DNA of 55,000 nt from Neocallimastix lanati (nom. inval.) (GCA_016946835.1 JACVTC010000131.1:1-55000), one strand, 5' to 3'; shown: positions 23,105-34,161, numbered from the stretch's first letter. Notes: generated by a model from the letters alone, not told the origin. A program made the numbers and translations.

Positions 23105-23960
23105 TTTATTTTATTCAATCTGTACTTCATATTTATATTTCAACTATTTATTTTATTTTATTCATTCTGTATTTCATATTTATATTTCAACTATTTATTT
23201 TATTTTATTCAATCTGTACTTTATATTTATATTTCAACTATTAATTTTATTTTATTCATCCTGTACTTTATATTTATATTTCAACTATTTATTTTATTTT
23301 ATTCAATCTGTACTTCATATTTTTATTTCAACTATTTATTTTATTTTATTTTATTCAATCTGTACTTTATATTTATATTTCAACTATTAATTTTATTTTA
23401 TTCATCCTGTACTTTATATTTATATTTCAACTATTTATTTTATTTTATTCATTCTGTACTTCATATTTTTATTTCAACTATTTATTTTATTTTATTCAAT
23501 CTGTACTTTATATTTATATTTCAAATATTTATTTTATTTTATTCATTCTGTACTTCATATTTATATTTCAACTATTTATTTTATTTTATTCAATCTGTAC
23601 TTCATATTTATATTTCAACTATTTATTTTATTTTATTCATCCTGTACTTTATATTTATATTTCAACTATTTATTTTATTTTATTCATTCTGTACTTCATA
23701 TTTATATTTCAACTATTTATTTTATTTTATTCAATCTGTACTTCATATTTATATTTCAACTATTTATTTTATTTTATTCATCCTGTACTTTATATTTATA
23801 TTTCAACTATTAATTTTATTTTATTCATTCTGTACTTCATATTTATATTTCAACTATTTATTTTATTTTATTCAATCTGTATTTCATATTTATATTTCAA
23901 TTATTTATTTTATTTTATTCAATTTGTACTTTATATTTATATTTCAACTATTTATTTTAT
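23105..23960 (+). repeat. 47-bp minisatellite, about 18 copies
   Basis: The unit contains CTGTACTTCATATTTATATT, then TCAACTATTTATTTTATTTT; the period is 47 bp. Variants CAATCTG, CATTCTG and CATCCTG alternate, which suggests expansion in multi-unit blocks. It grows out of the neighbouring ATTTT tract. The 24,030-24,829 stretch after it is AT-rich and shows no feature. Confidence 0.92.
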
Positions 23961-24829
23961 TTTATTTTATTTTATATACTTATACTTCTATATTATTACA
24001 TTCTATATTTTTTTCATTTTATTTTTAAATATTCTTTTTAAAATTCTTATTTCCTTTTTAATATTTTTTTATCTAATATTTTAAATAAATTTTATATAAT
24101 ACGAAAATCTTTTTTACTCAGGAGCATTATATTTAACTTGATAAGGAAAGATTATTTGAAAATTTAATTATAAATATTAAATTAAAACTTTTTTTAGTAA
24201 TAGTAATAATAACAATAACATTTTTAAACATAAATTTCTATTAAATAATAAATAAATTATTTTAGATATTTATATTATACAAATCTAATAAACTAACAAA
24301 AAGAGCATTACTATTTTTACAAATAGTAAAGTTTTTTTAGAAAGCCTGATAGAAATAATTTAAAATATTAATTATTTTCTTTTATAAGTATTATAATACT
24401 TAAATATCATTATATATATTTAAAATGTATATTTGAATATTTATTAAAAATATGAAATATACATTAAATATATTTTTAAAAAATATATTAATTTAATAAT
24501 TGGTTTATTTTATAAAAATTATTTATTTATTTATTAATTTACTACAATATAAAATAAAAATAATGAGAAATGCAATACATTCATATTTTTAATATTTTAT
24601 AATACTAATATATAATAATAAAGACATCTTTTAATTTTATTTAATAATATTTAATTAAGTAAAAAATATTTAAAATAAATTTATAAAAAAAATTTTTTTT
24701 TTAATATTTTTAAGCTAACCCTATCAATAAATATTAAATAAATTTAAATATTGAATTTCTTATTAAATAAAAAAATTTAATTTTCAATTAATTGTAATTA
24801 TGATTTTGAAAGGATTTTAATAATTATTT

Positions 24830-26278
24830 TTATTTTGTTTTATTAAAATTAATGATTTCATTATTCAATCTAATTAAACAATTAAACCAATTTTCGATGA
24901 TATCATTTTTACTACATCCAATATTTTTTAATTCGGCTTCCATATTTTTATAATATTCAACTAAAATATTAATGTCATCGACCCTTTCTGATATTCTGCT
25001 CTTTTTTCTCCAAATTCCTTTAATTCTCATATGGTAATCATAGTAAGATTTGGATTCTTCAAATTGTATTGTATATATTAATTTATAAAATGAAGGCTTT
25101 TTTACAAATAAATTTTTTAAATAACTGTTATAAGATTCTGAAGCATTATTTGTTATGTGGTCTATATTATTGTAATAATTCCAATATTTTATATTATAGA
25201 TATTTAGAAATGTTTTCTCAAAATAATCTAAAAAATTCAAAAATTGGGAACAGGTAGATTTATATCTCATGCATGTATTTTTAATTTTATTAAAAATATC
25301 AGGTATGTATTCAATATTAATAAAACATAAATTAGAAATCGCTTTATAATAAGTATTTAAAATATTATGATCTTTCACTTCCTTGTAACATAATTTATTT
25401 TTTTTTGTCATTAATAATCTTTTATAATGCCAAAAACAATATTTAATATTTATATTGGGAAAAATATTTTCCACTGCATTAGATATTCCTTTTTCAAAAT
25501 CACAATGAAAAATTTTTTCTGAGAAATTAATATTTGCATTATATTTAATTATATTTTTTTTTATTTCATTAAATAATATTTCGTAAGTTGTTTGTTCTTT
25601 GTTTTTTAATATTGACATGGAAGTAGTGTAAAAACAATTTAATTCTGTAACATAAGTTCTGGTAATGAATACTTGATAACTATTAGTTGGAGCTATTAAA
25701 AATGTACCATCAGCAAATATATGTTTATTCTCCATAAATAATTTTGCTTGGAATGGTGATTGAAAAATTATTATATTAGAATTTTTGAATATCATAAAGT
25801 ATTCACCTCTTATTGTTTTATAATATTCAGATACATTAGGAACTTCATCAAATGTTTTTACATTAGGAAATAATTGTTTGTTTTTATATCTTGTTATTTG
25901 AGATTTAATTGTTTTATATTCAGGGCATATATATCCTATTTCTTGAGAAATTTTATCAAATATGCGTTTTGATTTTATATCAGAAGGAATCAAACTTTTT
26001 TTTATTTCATCTTTAATTTTATGTTTTATTAATGATTTGGATGCATTAATTTCATTACCAGGATGATTATGTGAAGAATCATAATTTAAAACCTCTTTAT
26101 TATCATTTAAAATAATAAAAGACTTACATTTATTTAATGTTTTATATTCTGTACATCTATATATTTTTGTATTATCTTTTTTTAATTTTGAAAAATTATA
26201 TTTAAATTTTCGATCTATAATTATTTGCTCTTTTCCTCGATTTGTTTCACTTATATCAATTTTTAGATTTCCCTCCAT
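24830..26278 (-). CDS. FLYWCH zinc-finger MULE transposase
   Basis: This 482-aa intact transposase cuts and rejoins the element ends. I start it at the ATG at 26,278; the longer frame opens at a TTG one codon earlier. Residues ~25-78 form a FLYWCH-type zinc finger with the Cys/Cys/His/His set near 42, 51, 70 and 72 (SSHNHPG), used to bind terminal DNA. The MULE catalytic domain follows: first Asp in FADGTF (~190), second Asp in HCDFEKG (~260), the CFWHYK Cys-x2-His (~281-284) and the third acidic residue in TNNASESYN (~381). All three DDE residues and the conserved Cys-x2-His are present, so the protein looks functional. It has no introns and sits near the type-2 end of its element. Family assignment is firm; the exact MULE subgroup is not. 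Confidence 0.93.
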   Translation of the reverse strand: MEGNLKIDISETNRGKEQIIIDRKFKYNFSKLKKDNTKIYRCTEYKTLNKCKSFIILNDNKEVLNYDSSHNHPGNEINASKSLIKHKIKDEIKKSLIPSDIKSKRIFDKISQEIGYICPEYKTIKSQITRYKNKQLFPNVKTFDEVPNVSEYYKTIRGEYFMIFKNSNIIIFQSPFQAKLFMENKHIFADGTFLIAPTNSYQVFITRTYVTELNCFYTTSMSILKNKEQTTYEILFNEIKKNIIKYNANINFSEKIFHCDFEKGISNAVENIFPNINIKYCFWHYKRLLMTKKNKLCYKEVKDHNILNTYYKAISNLCFINIEYIPDIFNKIKNTCMRYKSTCSQFLNFLDYFEKTFLNIYNIKYWNYYNNIDHITNNASESYNSYLKNLFVKKPSFYKLIYTIQFEESKSYYDYHMRIKGIWRKKSRISERVDDINILVEYYKNMEAELKNIGCSKNDIIENWFNCLIRLNNEIINFNKTK

Positions 26279-26739
26279 CAAAATTTTTAATATAAATATT
26301 AATAAATATGAAAATATTTATTTTTTATTTTTTATTTAATATGTATTTTCAATTTTTTTTAAAAATTACAATTATAAATATAAAAATATTTTATTTTATT
26401 TCAAGAAAATTATTAAAAAAATATTTATCTTTTTTTTTTATTTTATTTTTTCATTATAAAATAAAATATTTATTTAATTATTATTTATTTATATAATAAA
26501 AAATTACAGTTATAAATATAAATAAATATGAAAATATTTTATTTTATTTCAAGAAAATTACTAATAAAATATTTTATTTCAAGAAAATTACTAAAAAAAT
26601 ATTTATCTTTTCTTTTTTTTATTTTATTTTTTTATTATAAAAAAAAATATTTATTTAATTATTATTTATTTATTTATTTATTTATATAATAAAAAATTAC
26701 AGTTATAAATATAAATAAAAATGAAAATATTTTATTTTA

Positions 26740-26880
26740 TTTTTTTTGTATTTTATTTTTTTAATCTTTTTTATTTTTTTTATTTTTTTTTTATTTTTAA
26801 TTTTTTTTATTTTTTTATTTTTTTTATTTTTTTATTTTTTTATTTTTTTTATTTTTTTATTTTTTTATATTTTTATTTTT
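26740..26880 (+). repeat. T-rich (ATTTTTTT)n low-complexity tract
   Basis: Imperfect 7-8 bp units of A plus T-runs. Before it (26,300-26,740) a ~110-200 bp segment with ATGAAAATATTTTATTTTATTTC is repeated about three times. This is the upstream region of the transposase gene, and I see no clear promoter in it. Confidence 0.75.
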
Positions 26881-27265
26881 TATTATCAAATATATATTAA
26901 ATTATGAAATTATTATAAAATAAAATATTTATTTAATTATTATTTAATTATTTATTTATATAAAAAATTTTATATATAATACGCCATCTCAAAAAGCATG
27001 TGGCTTATATCTATTCACGTGCGGTTCCGAAACGCGCTCTCCCCACAACATTTAATATATTATTCTTAACGGGGAGAGCGCGTTTCGGAACCGCACGTGA
27101 ATAGATATAAGCCACATGCTTTTTGAGATGGCGTATTATATATAAAATTTTTTATATAAATAAATAATTAAATAATAATTAAATAAATATTTTATTTTAT
27201 AATAATTTCATAATTTAATATATATTTGATAATAAAAAATAAAAATATAAAAAAATAAAAAAATA
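26850..27265. repeat. Long palindrome formed by two type-2 MULE ends
   Basis: The arms 26,850-27,044 and 27,071-27,265 are reverse complements over about 195 bp with no mismatch I can find. They are separated by 26 bp. The inner termini read CGCTCTCCCC and GGGGAGAGCG. They are the adjoining ends of two oppositely oriented elements, not one foldback. Confidence 0.9.
27045..27070. other. Inverted 26-bp spacer with both target duplications
   Basis: The reverse complement of the spacer is GTTAAGAAT + AATATATT + AAATGTTGT. The first 9 bp equal the left flank of the large element (21,956-21,964). The last 9 bp equal the right flank of the small one (27,557-27,565). In + orientation the spacer is reversed relative to both flanks. 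Confidence 0.85.
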
Positions 27266-27556
27266 TAAATCATTATTTTTTTTGAAATATATCACATTTT
27301 AAATAAAATAAATTAATAAATAAATAAAAATTTTCAGAATATGGCGAATGTAAATCATTATTTTTTTTGAAATATATCACATTTTAAATATTTTTAATAA
27401 TTATTTTTTCAAAGAAATTATATGTGCCATTTTATTTTAATATTTAAATATTATATTCATAAATAAAAATTTATAAAAAAAATAATATAAGCCACATTCC
27501 GAAATGAAAATTTATGTAAAAATATTTAAAGCCACATTCCGAAACGCACCACCCCC
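27071..27556 (-). mobile_element. 486-bp non-autonomous MULE derivative
   Basis: It starts with the type-2 end (27,071-27,265) and finishes with the type-1 end (~27,306-27,556, ending CGCACCACCCCC), so it is a copy of the same family with the whole interior deleted and in opposite orientation to the large copy. A ~65-bp segment containing TTTTTTTGAAATATATCACA is present twice at the junction (27,270 and 27,360). The right flank AAATGTTGT (27,557-27,565) is its 9-bp target duplication. It has no coding capacity and depends on the transposase of a full-length copy. Confidence 0.87.
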
Positions 27557-27726
27557 AAATGTTGTTTATACTATAAATTTGATATTAGCCAATAATTTTC
27601 TATAAATAAATAGTAATATAATGAATTAGATTATTATTACAATTAATAATTTACTTTTTTGAACTTGTTAATCTTTTTCATAATCTAAAATAAAAGTATA
27701 TTATAAAAGCATATTAATTAATCACT

Positions 27727-27830
27727 TTAATATTTTGTATGTCTTAAATTTTCAATAAAAATTTTGATAATTTTGTATGTCTTAATCAAATTTTCAATAA
27801 AAATTTTGATAATTTTGTATGTCTTAATTA
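27727..27830 (+). repeat. Short tandem repeat, ~48-bp unit
   Basis: TTTTGTATGTCTTAA followed by TTTTCAATAAAAATTTTGATAA is repeated two and a half times just upstream of the membrane protein gene. Confidence 0.8.
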
Positions 27831-27876
27831 AACAATAATTAATATAAATATTATATTAATAAGTATATATTTGAAT

Positions 27877-28557
27877 ATGATTAAAATTATTTTTTGGTTT
27901 TTTGAATTAGTTTGTATTTATGGAGCCAGTTCTGATATATACAATGTTGAATCAGAAGATATTCCCAAACGTCTTATATATCGTTATAATACATTAAGAA
28001 CTTTTAATAAAACAGATAATGAAGAAGGAATATGTAAAAATGACGTATGTTTTGAGTCAATGTTAACTAGACCCTTTATTGAATTGCCTGATATAAATGG
28101 AACTCTTCATATTTACATTGTAGAACCTTATGAAAGCAGTTATATAGTAGATGATGATCTGCTTTTTTCTACCAAATGTAAAAGCAATGAACAATGTTTC
28201 TCTGATAAATGTGCCAATAATACTTGTATACGTAATTTACAAGCTAACATTTTACGTTGTGATGCTCTGTATACTCGTCCTCACTTATTTATTTCTCAAA
28301 AGAAATCTATACATTGCGGTCGAATGTTAGGAGATCCATGTGATAAAAATGATGAATGTTCATCCAATTATTGTGAGGAAACTTATTGTTATGAAAATCC
28401 ATATCAACCATCTGATACTGATGCAATGAATCTAAACAAGGAATATTTAGGGCTTATAGGAGGAATAGTAATTTTTGCTTTAATTACGGCTTGCTTTTGT
28501 TCCATCAAACAAGGATATACATCATTAAAGAACCAAATCAATAAGCCCAAGAAGTAA
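27877..28557 (+). CDS. Cys-rich type I membrane protein, function unknown
   Basis: This 226-aa protein starts at the ATG at 27,877; an upstream in-frame TTG at 27,871 is not a likely start. A hydrophobic N-terminus (IIFWFFELVCIYG) is a signal peptide. The ectodomain contains two Cys-rich motifs, KCKSNEQCFSDKCANNTC and DPCDKNDECSSNYCEETYC, spaced like small EGF- or Dickkopf-like disulphide knots. A transmembrane helix (about GLIGGIVIFALITACFC) lies near the end, followed by a basic tail KQGYTSLKNQINKPKK. The gene looks like one of many secreted or surface proteins of anaerobic fungi, but I cannot name its function. After the stop at 28,555-28,557 the same frame continues as an acidic, Ser-rich tail (YNSDDSTIMSQSSVIFDS). 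The longer tail may have been lost by nonsense changes; see the 117-bp duplication. Confidence 0.8.
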   Translation: MIKIIFWFFELVCIYGASSDIYNVESEDIPKRLIYRYNTLRTFNKTDNEEGICKNDVCFESMLTRPFIELPDINGTLHIYIVEPYESSYIVDDDLLFSTKCKSNEQCFSDKCANNTCIRNLQANILRCDALYTRPHLFISQKKSIHCGRMLGDPCDKNDECSSNYCEETYCYENPYQPSDTDAMNLNKEYLGLIGGIVIFALITACFCSIKQGYTSLKNQINKPKK

Positions 28558-28733
28558 TTCTGATACAATTCAGATGATAGTACTATTATGTCACAAAGTT
28601 CGGTTATCTTTGATAGTTCCATCAAACAAGGATATACATCATTAAAGAACCAAATCAATAAGCCCAAGAAGTAATTCTGATACAATTCAGATGATAGTAC
28701 TATTATGTCACAAAGTTCGGTTATCTTTGATAG
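28500..28733 (+). repeat. 117-bp in-frame tandem duplication at the gene's 3' end
   Basis: 28,500-28,616 and 28,617-28,733 appear identical, starting TTCCATCAAACAAGG. The unit is exactly 39 codons, and each copy contains the same TAA TTC TGA inside the frame. After the second copy the frame closes with SQKD and a stop at 28,743-28,745. Confidence 0.92.
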
Positions 28734-28745
28734 CCAAAAAGATTA

Positions 28746-31071
28746 ATATTCTTGTTCTCTTAAGATTCCAATTTTACAAATTCTATGACATCTACTTATA
28801 TCTATACATATTATCACCAATATATTGCAAAGGATACTCCTTTGAATTCTAAAATAACAACAATAATTACAATTTCTTTTATAATTATGTTATTTATTTT
28901 TAACATTTAATATGTGTACTATTATTACATTAAATATGTGTATAATTTATGCTATTTAGTGTTTATTACAAAATACTAAACATTCACATGTGAATGTATA
29001 ATCTCAATACATACTTTAATTTATGTATCTGTAATTAAATACATAAGTAAGTTTTTCGATATTACAATGAGTGTCGATGATGCTTATGATTTGTAATAAC
29101 TAATTTATCAAAATTAAAGAAATAACAATTATTTATCATAATGTTTGATTATATAATTTGTTAAAATAAATATTAAATGATTTTAATATAGATGTCAACT
29201 AATAAAGTAATCAAAGCAATTAAACAAATTGATTCTCAAAGGTGTAGCTTTTTGGAATCTATAAATATACAAACAATTACTAAAATTATCATAAACAATA
29301 AATTAACTATTAAATAATCCACAATCTATAATACGATAATAAGTTTCATTATTAATTAAACATTATTCAATTTTTAATAAAACAAGTTTTCTAAAGTCAT
29401 CTAGTGTTATTAGATTATTATTTAAACTTTGATATAAGTTTGTACTTAATTTAGTATAAAATTAATATTAGATTAAACAAGAAATATATTTTAAAAATTA
29501 TAAATAAATATTATCTTTCCAAGTTATTATATGTATTTTAAAATAATATTTTTTTAGATTAAGAATAAACTTTATTTAATAATATTTTTAAAACTACATG
29601 ATATTTAAATACATGAAATTTTATTATATTAATATTAAAAAAACTATGTTGAGATTCGAGGACGAAATGCCCCCTATCTATTGTTTCTATATATATTTGT
29701 CGATAAATGTTTTAATGTTAACTTTTTAATAAATATGCTTTTTGCTAGAAATAATTGCAATAAACATTCTATTTAATAAAATTCAATATTGCTCTAAACC
29801 CAATTGAAATAATATCTGAATCAAATTACTAACCCACTCCATTTATATAATTTCCAGCGTAAATAACAACACAACATAATTATATTGTAATATAATTCAA
29901 TCCTTCAATTATTACCAGATTTTATAAATAATCTAAAAATATATCTTATAGTTCTTAAACTATTATTAATTAATTTTATCTAAGATATGTATTATTATAC
30001 ATTAAAATCTGTAGTTAATTTCATGATTAATTTGGATCAAGTTACTTTGGTAAAATTAAGAAATAATTATTTTAATTATGTTTTCGATGTGTTAAATATT
30101 ATATATCTAAACTAGCTAAATTGTTTATGTTTAAAATAATTTCTTTCAATAACATATTTTATCTAAACTAGTTAAGTTATTTTAAGTTTGAAATAATTGC
30201 TTTCAATAACAAAGTATGGAAATGTTGAGAAGAATTAAAAAGATTGGATTTACTGAATACTCTTCCATCAAACAAAATTGAATCTCTTTCAACGATCTGT
30301 ATTTAAATTACTTATTAAAACCTTAATAACGATTTTCAATGTTATTAATTGTGGGCTTTTTTTTGAAAGCATTTATACGCTTATTTAATAATATTTATTT
30401 GACAATGCTATACAACTAAAATTCAATTTGGTCAAATAAAATTTTATTTATTTTTTTTAAAATATACATGTATTAACAAATGAATATAAGATTAAAGCTC
30501 GATATAAATGCATTTATAAATCAAATTAATAATTAAATTAAAACGAATTAATTAAATTTCAATAAATTTTAATTTATGAACTTTTATATAGATTATATAT
30601 TATATTAATTTAATACTTAATTTGTTAATAGTTAAAGTAAAGTACACTGACTCACTTTATTATGATTTTATAGCCTTAATAATTGCGAAACTTTATTTAT
30701 ATATTATTTATTGAATATATGTATATCATAGCTTATTTAGTATCACAATTAATTATATTATAGCTTATTTAGTATCACAATTAATTATATAATAGCTTAT
30801 TTAGTATCAACAATTAACTACATTGTAAACTAATCAAATACAATAATTAAATTGCTAACGAAATATTTACAATTAAAGAATTAAAAATAATTAATAATAA
30901 TTATTAATTTTAAATTATTAATAATATCCAAATCGAAGGTATAGATAATTACTTATATTATTAAAATAATTAACATTAATTTAAATGTCATTATATGATA
31001 ATAAATGATAAATATTTATAAAATGATATTTTTAATTTTATTTAATAAAAAAATTTATTATAAATATCAAA
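28746..31071. other. Intergenic region, no gene recognised
   Basis: It is AT-rich but less repetitive than other gaps. It contains a 32-bp repeat at 30,727-30,829 and a short GC-richer word TTCGAGGACGAAATGCCCCC at 29,654-29,673. That word resembles the region before the polypurine tract of some Ty3-type retroelements, but nothing around it supports an element. I find no tRNA and no exon with a convincing frame. Confidence 0.6.
30727..30829 (+). repeat. 32-bp tandem repeat, three copies
   Basis: TAGCTTATTTAGTATCACAA followed by TTAATTATAT is repeated three times; the last copy has ATCAACAATTAAC. Confidence 0.88.
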
Positions 31072-34000
31072 ATGAAGTTAAATATATTTATTATTATTAG
31101 TGTAATAGTTGAAAGTGTATTTTGTGCTAAAGACGAAGGTTCGTATCTTGAATTAGATAATACTAGTACTAAAGCGTATTTATTTAGTATCAATGAATGC
31201 GGAGCTACGTATATTTGTAAGACTGCTGAATTTAACTTATTATTTCTTGGAGATAAAATAACTGACTGTTATTATAAAAATTCAAAGGTAACTGGTAATT
31301 ATGGACCATTGGACAGAGAAGATCCTAACGAATGTAAACTTAGGGGTTATGCTAATATTAATAGTAATAAATGCTATTTCTTAAGTAATACTAGTGACGA
31401 AAACGAAATAAGTTATAATAAACCTCTTCTAATGTATAATGTACGATATTACGATATTGTTGATACTGGAAATTATAAACGCGTTTTAACAGAATACGGT
31501 TGGTGTGATTATATTGCAACTGATAGTACTAGTAAAGATTGGAAAAGTGCCGATTGGATGAATGCATATCCTGATGATACAAAAATTAACCATATTAATA
31601 TTACAAACATTAAATATTTATGAACAGTTAATGCATGGAATTAGATATCTTGATATACGATTAGAAACTAATGAAGATAAAGAGATATATCTCTTACTCA
31701 TAATGGTTTCGATTGTATGAATAGAAAAACAAACGATAAATATTTTTTGAAAGATGTTTTTGATCAAGCTATTGACTTTTTACATGACCATCCATCTGAA
31801 TCAGTTATTATGCATTTGAAAGATGATGCTATTGAAGTAAAACCTAAAGAATCAAGATATATTGAATCTAATGGTAAAGTACAGATAATAGAATATAATG
31901 GATTTAATAAAATGGATGAAGTGTATCAAAAAATTGCCAATCTTAGTATATTAAACAAAGAAAAAATACATGAAAAAGAATATAATGGATTTTTTTATAA
32001 AGGTAAAGATAATTTTCCAGTGCTTGGAAAAGTTGGTGATTCTACAGGAATAAGAGGTAAAATAGTTCTATGGACGCGTAACGATTTCAAATATAATAAT
32101 AATGACAAGGTAGGAACAACTGTGGCTATACCAGGTATGGGAGATTGTAAAAGATATCCAACAGATGGAGATAAATGTTATCCACGTATATCTAATAGTG
32201 ATGAAATACTTGTTCAAGATGCATATAATATAATTGATGCTGATGATAAGTGTGATTTAATAAATAGTATTTTATCTAATAATATTGATGTATATACCCC
32301 TAAAGGTGAAATTTATGATTCCCAAAGTAGTAATGTTTTGAAATTCTATGGAATTAAAAATCATGAAGAGGTAGATATTGATTCAGTATTAACTTTGGAT
32401 TTTGCGAATATACAAGGTGTGTTTGATGTAACATCTATACAACGTAAATCTGAATATATTAACGATAAATTGTCAGAATTATTTAAAGTTACTACTATGT
32501 TCTATCATCACTGGTTTGTTTTAGACTATCCAACAGATGATCTTATTTATAAAATTCAACATAGCACATCAATAATTACTAAAGAGAAACGAAGTATAAA
32601 TAATGATATTATGATAGATGATTTTTTAGTATCTAGTGGTATAGATTATTATATAGTATCAACAAAAAATGCTTGTTTGCAACGTAGAACAGTAAAAAAT
32701 CAACAAGGATATGAAGAAGATCTTATCAAAACTAATTACAAGTGTGTTGACAACAAGAAGAATAAATGGCGTGTAGTATTAAAGGGTGATTATTACAATA
32801 TACAATCATCGTATGATGCTAAATGTTTAACTTATTTCAACAATAGACTATCTATAAATTATTGTGATGATAATCAAAACAAGCAATTTAGTTTCAAGAA
32901 TGGAAAAATATGTTCACGTAATAGTGGTTACTGCTTGGATAACAAATTCCAAGTACGACCCACAGTCATAACTTCATCAAGGTATGAACACTTAACTTGC
33001 TCCTCAAATTATCTTAGAGCTGGATATCAATGTTGTCGTAACCAATATGCTAAAGTCGAAAAAGTTGATGATTTTGGTAACTGGGCTAAGGAAAATGGAG
33101 AATGGTGTGGTATTGGATACGAAAGATGTCCATTTGAAGTTTTAGGCTATCATTGTTGTTCTTCTGTAAATCCTAAAGTTGTTAAAGAAGATGAGTATGG
33201 TAAATGGGGTGAAGAAGATGGTCAATTATGCGGTATCGGTGAAATGAACAGAGTAGTTCTTTTCAGAATCCGTAATGTTAAAACTAAACAATGTATATTA
33301 GTTAATAACAGTGATGGTAACTTAATTGATTTAGGAGAATGTACCACTTCAAACCATAGTTTATGGCATGTTACTAATGTTGATGAATATAACAACAAGA
33401 GAATTACATCTGATAAGAATGGAAAATGTTTATATGCAGCTAATGCATGTACCTCAGGTTTAGAAGTTTGTGAAAATGTTATGAATATTAAAGATCGTTA
33501 TATGCATTTTGAATTTGTTGAAGATAAATATCTATGCGTTAAGAATAATAGAAATCAGAAATATAATTGTTTAAGTAGCAAAACACTTAATTTCGAAGAA
33601 ACTTATGATAAAAACGATCAATCTTTCCAATGGGAAATTCAAGATATAGATGGTGGTATTATTACTCGTAAAGAAACAGATCCATATAATCCAGACAGAA
33701 ACCATGATCTTCCAAAAGATTCTCCAGATAATACTTCGACTTCTGATTGTCCAGTAGACGATTATCCATGTTGTTCTCCAGAAATAACTGAAGTTGCATA
33801 CACGGATGAAAAAGGCACTTGGGGAATTGAAAATGACGGATGGTGCTTTATATCTGGTTCGACCTCTACTCCAAAATCCAGCGAACCAACCACAACTGTT
33901 AATACAACTACTACAACTATAAGTTCTACAGTTTCTACTAGTAGTAAAGCCACCCCTACAATCAAGAGTGGTCATACCGTCTATTGGTTCTATCATGCTT

Positions 34001-34161
34001 TTACCAACAAGTGCTTGTATGCACCACAAGAGCCAAACAACCCAATTACAGTTAAACCTTGTGATGATACTGATTATTCCAAATGGATGGTATTACCTTC
34101 TCGTAAAGGTTACTTCTACTCTATGGCTCAATTATTGTTAAATATAACTAATTATTGTTAA
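31072..34161 (+). pseudogene. Secreted PI-PLC-like protein with three fungal dockerins, disrupted
   Basis: Start ATG 31,072; signal peptide IFIIISVIVESVFC. The first frame (183 codons) ends at 31,623 and the second runs from before 31,717 to 34,161. The bridge encodes MHGIRYLDIRL (a PI-PLC X-box hallmark) and THNGF, but needs two frame changes near 31,622 and 31,690. The segment expected to hold the first catalytic His (around IPGTHDSG in the family) is absent after DDTKINHINI. HPSESVIMHLKDD (~31,787) continues the X domain. Three dockerin-type modules with a CC pair and a G.W..E.G..C pattern lie at ~33,000-33,115, ~33,120-33,235 and ~33,744-33,855, the last followed by a Ser/Thr linker. R-type lectin-like (beta-trefoil) stretches flank them. 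The C-terminus is cut at ~34,135 by an LTR. Probably a cellulosome-associated lipase-like protein once, now broken. Confidence 0.8.

Larger units (their letters stand above)
21965..27044 (-). mobile_element. Autonomous Mutator-like element (MULE), 5.08 kb
   Basis: The left end starts GGGGGTGGTGCGTTTCGGAA, and the right end read inward starts GGGGAGAGCGCGTTTCGGAA. The two ends share only about the terminal 20 bp; beyond that they are unrelated. Each ~200-250 bp end is repeated essentially unchanged in the small neighbouring element at 27,071-27,556, which fixes the boundaries. Inside, on the minus strand, is a MULE transposase. Between the transposase and the left end lie a long ATTTT tract and a 47-bp minisatellite. 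The gene is intact, the copies are nearly identical and the target duplications are preserved, so the insertion is recent. Confidence 0.85.

Noticed and set aside
22575-24028. Long open frames (271 and 463 codons)
   Set aside because: They are translations of ATTTT and 47-bp satellite units; AT-only pentamers that lack stops in a frame remain open by chance.
26850-27265. A single foldback (palindromic) transposon
   Set aside because: The target duplications in the spacer and outer flanks show two separate insertions with adjoining ends.
29654-29673. TTCGAGGACGAAATGCCCCC as a Ty3-type retroelement 3' end
   Set aside because: No integrase, polymerase or LTR-like sequence is nearby; 20 bases are not enough.
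33571-34029. Minus-strand frames under the dockerin pseudogene
   Set aside because: They are antisense shadows of a clearly coding + frame.
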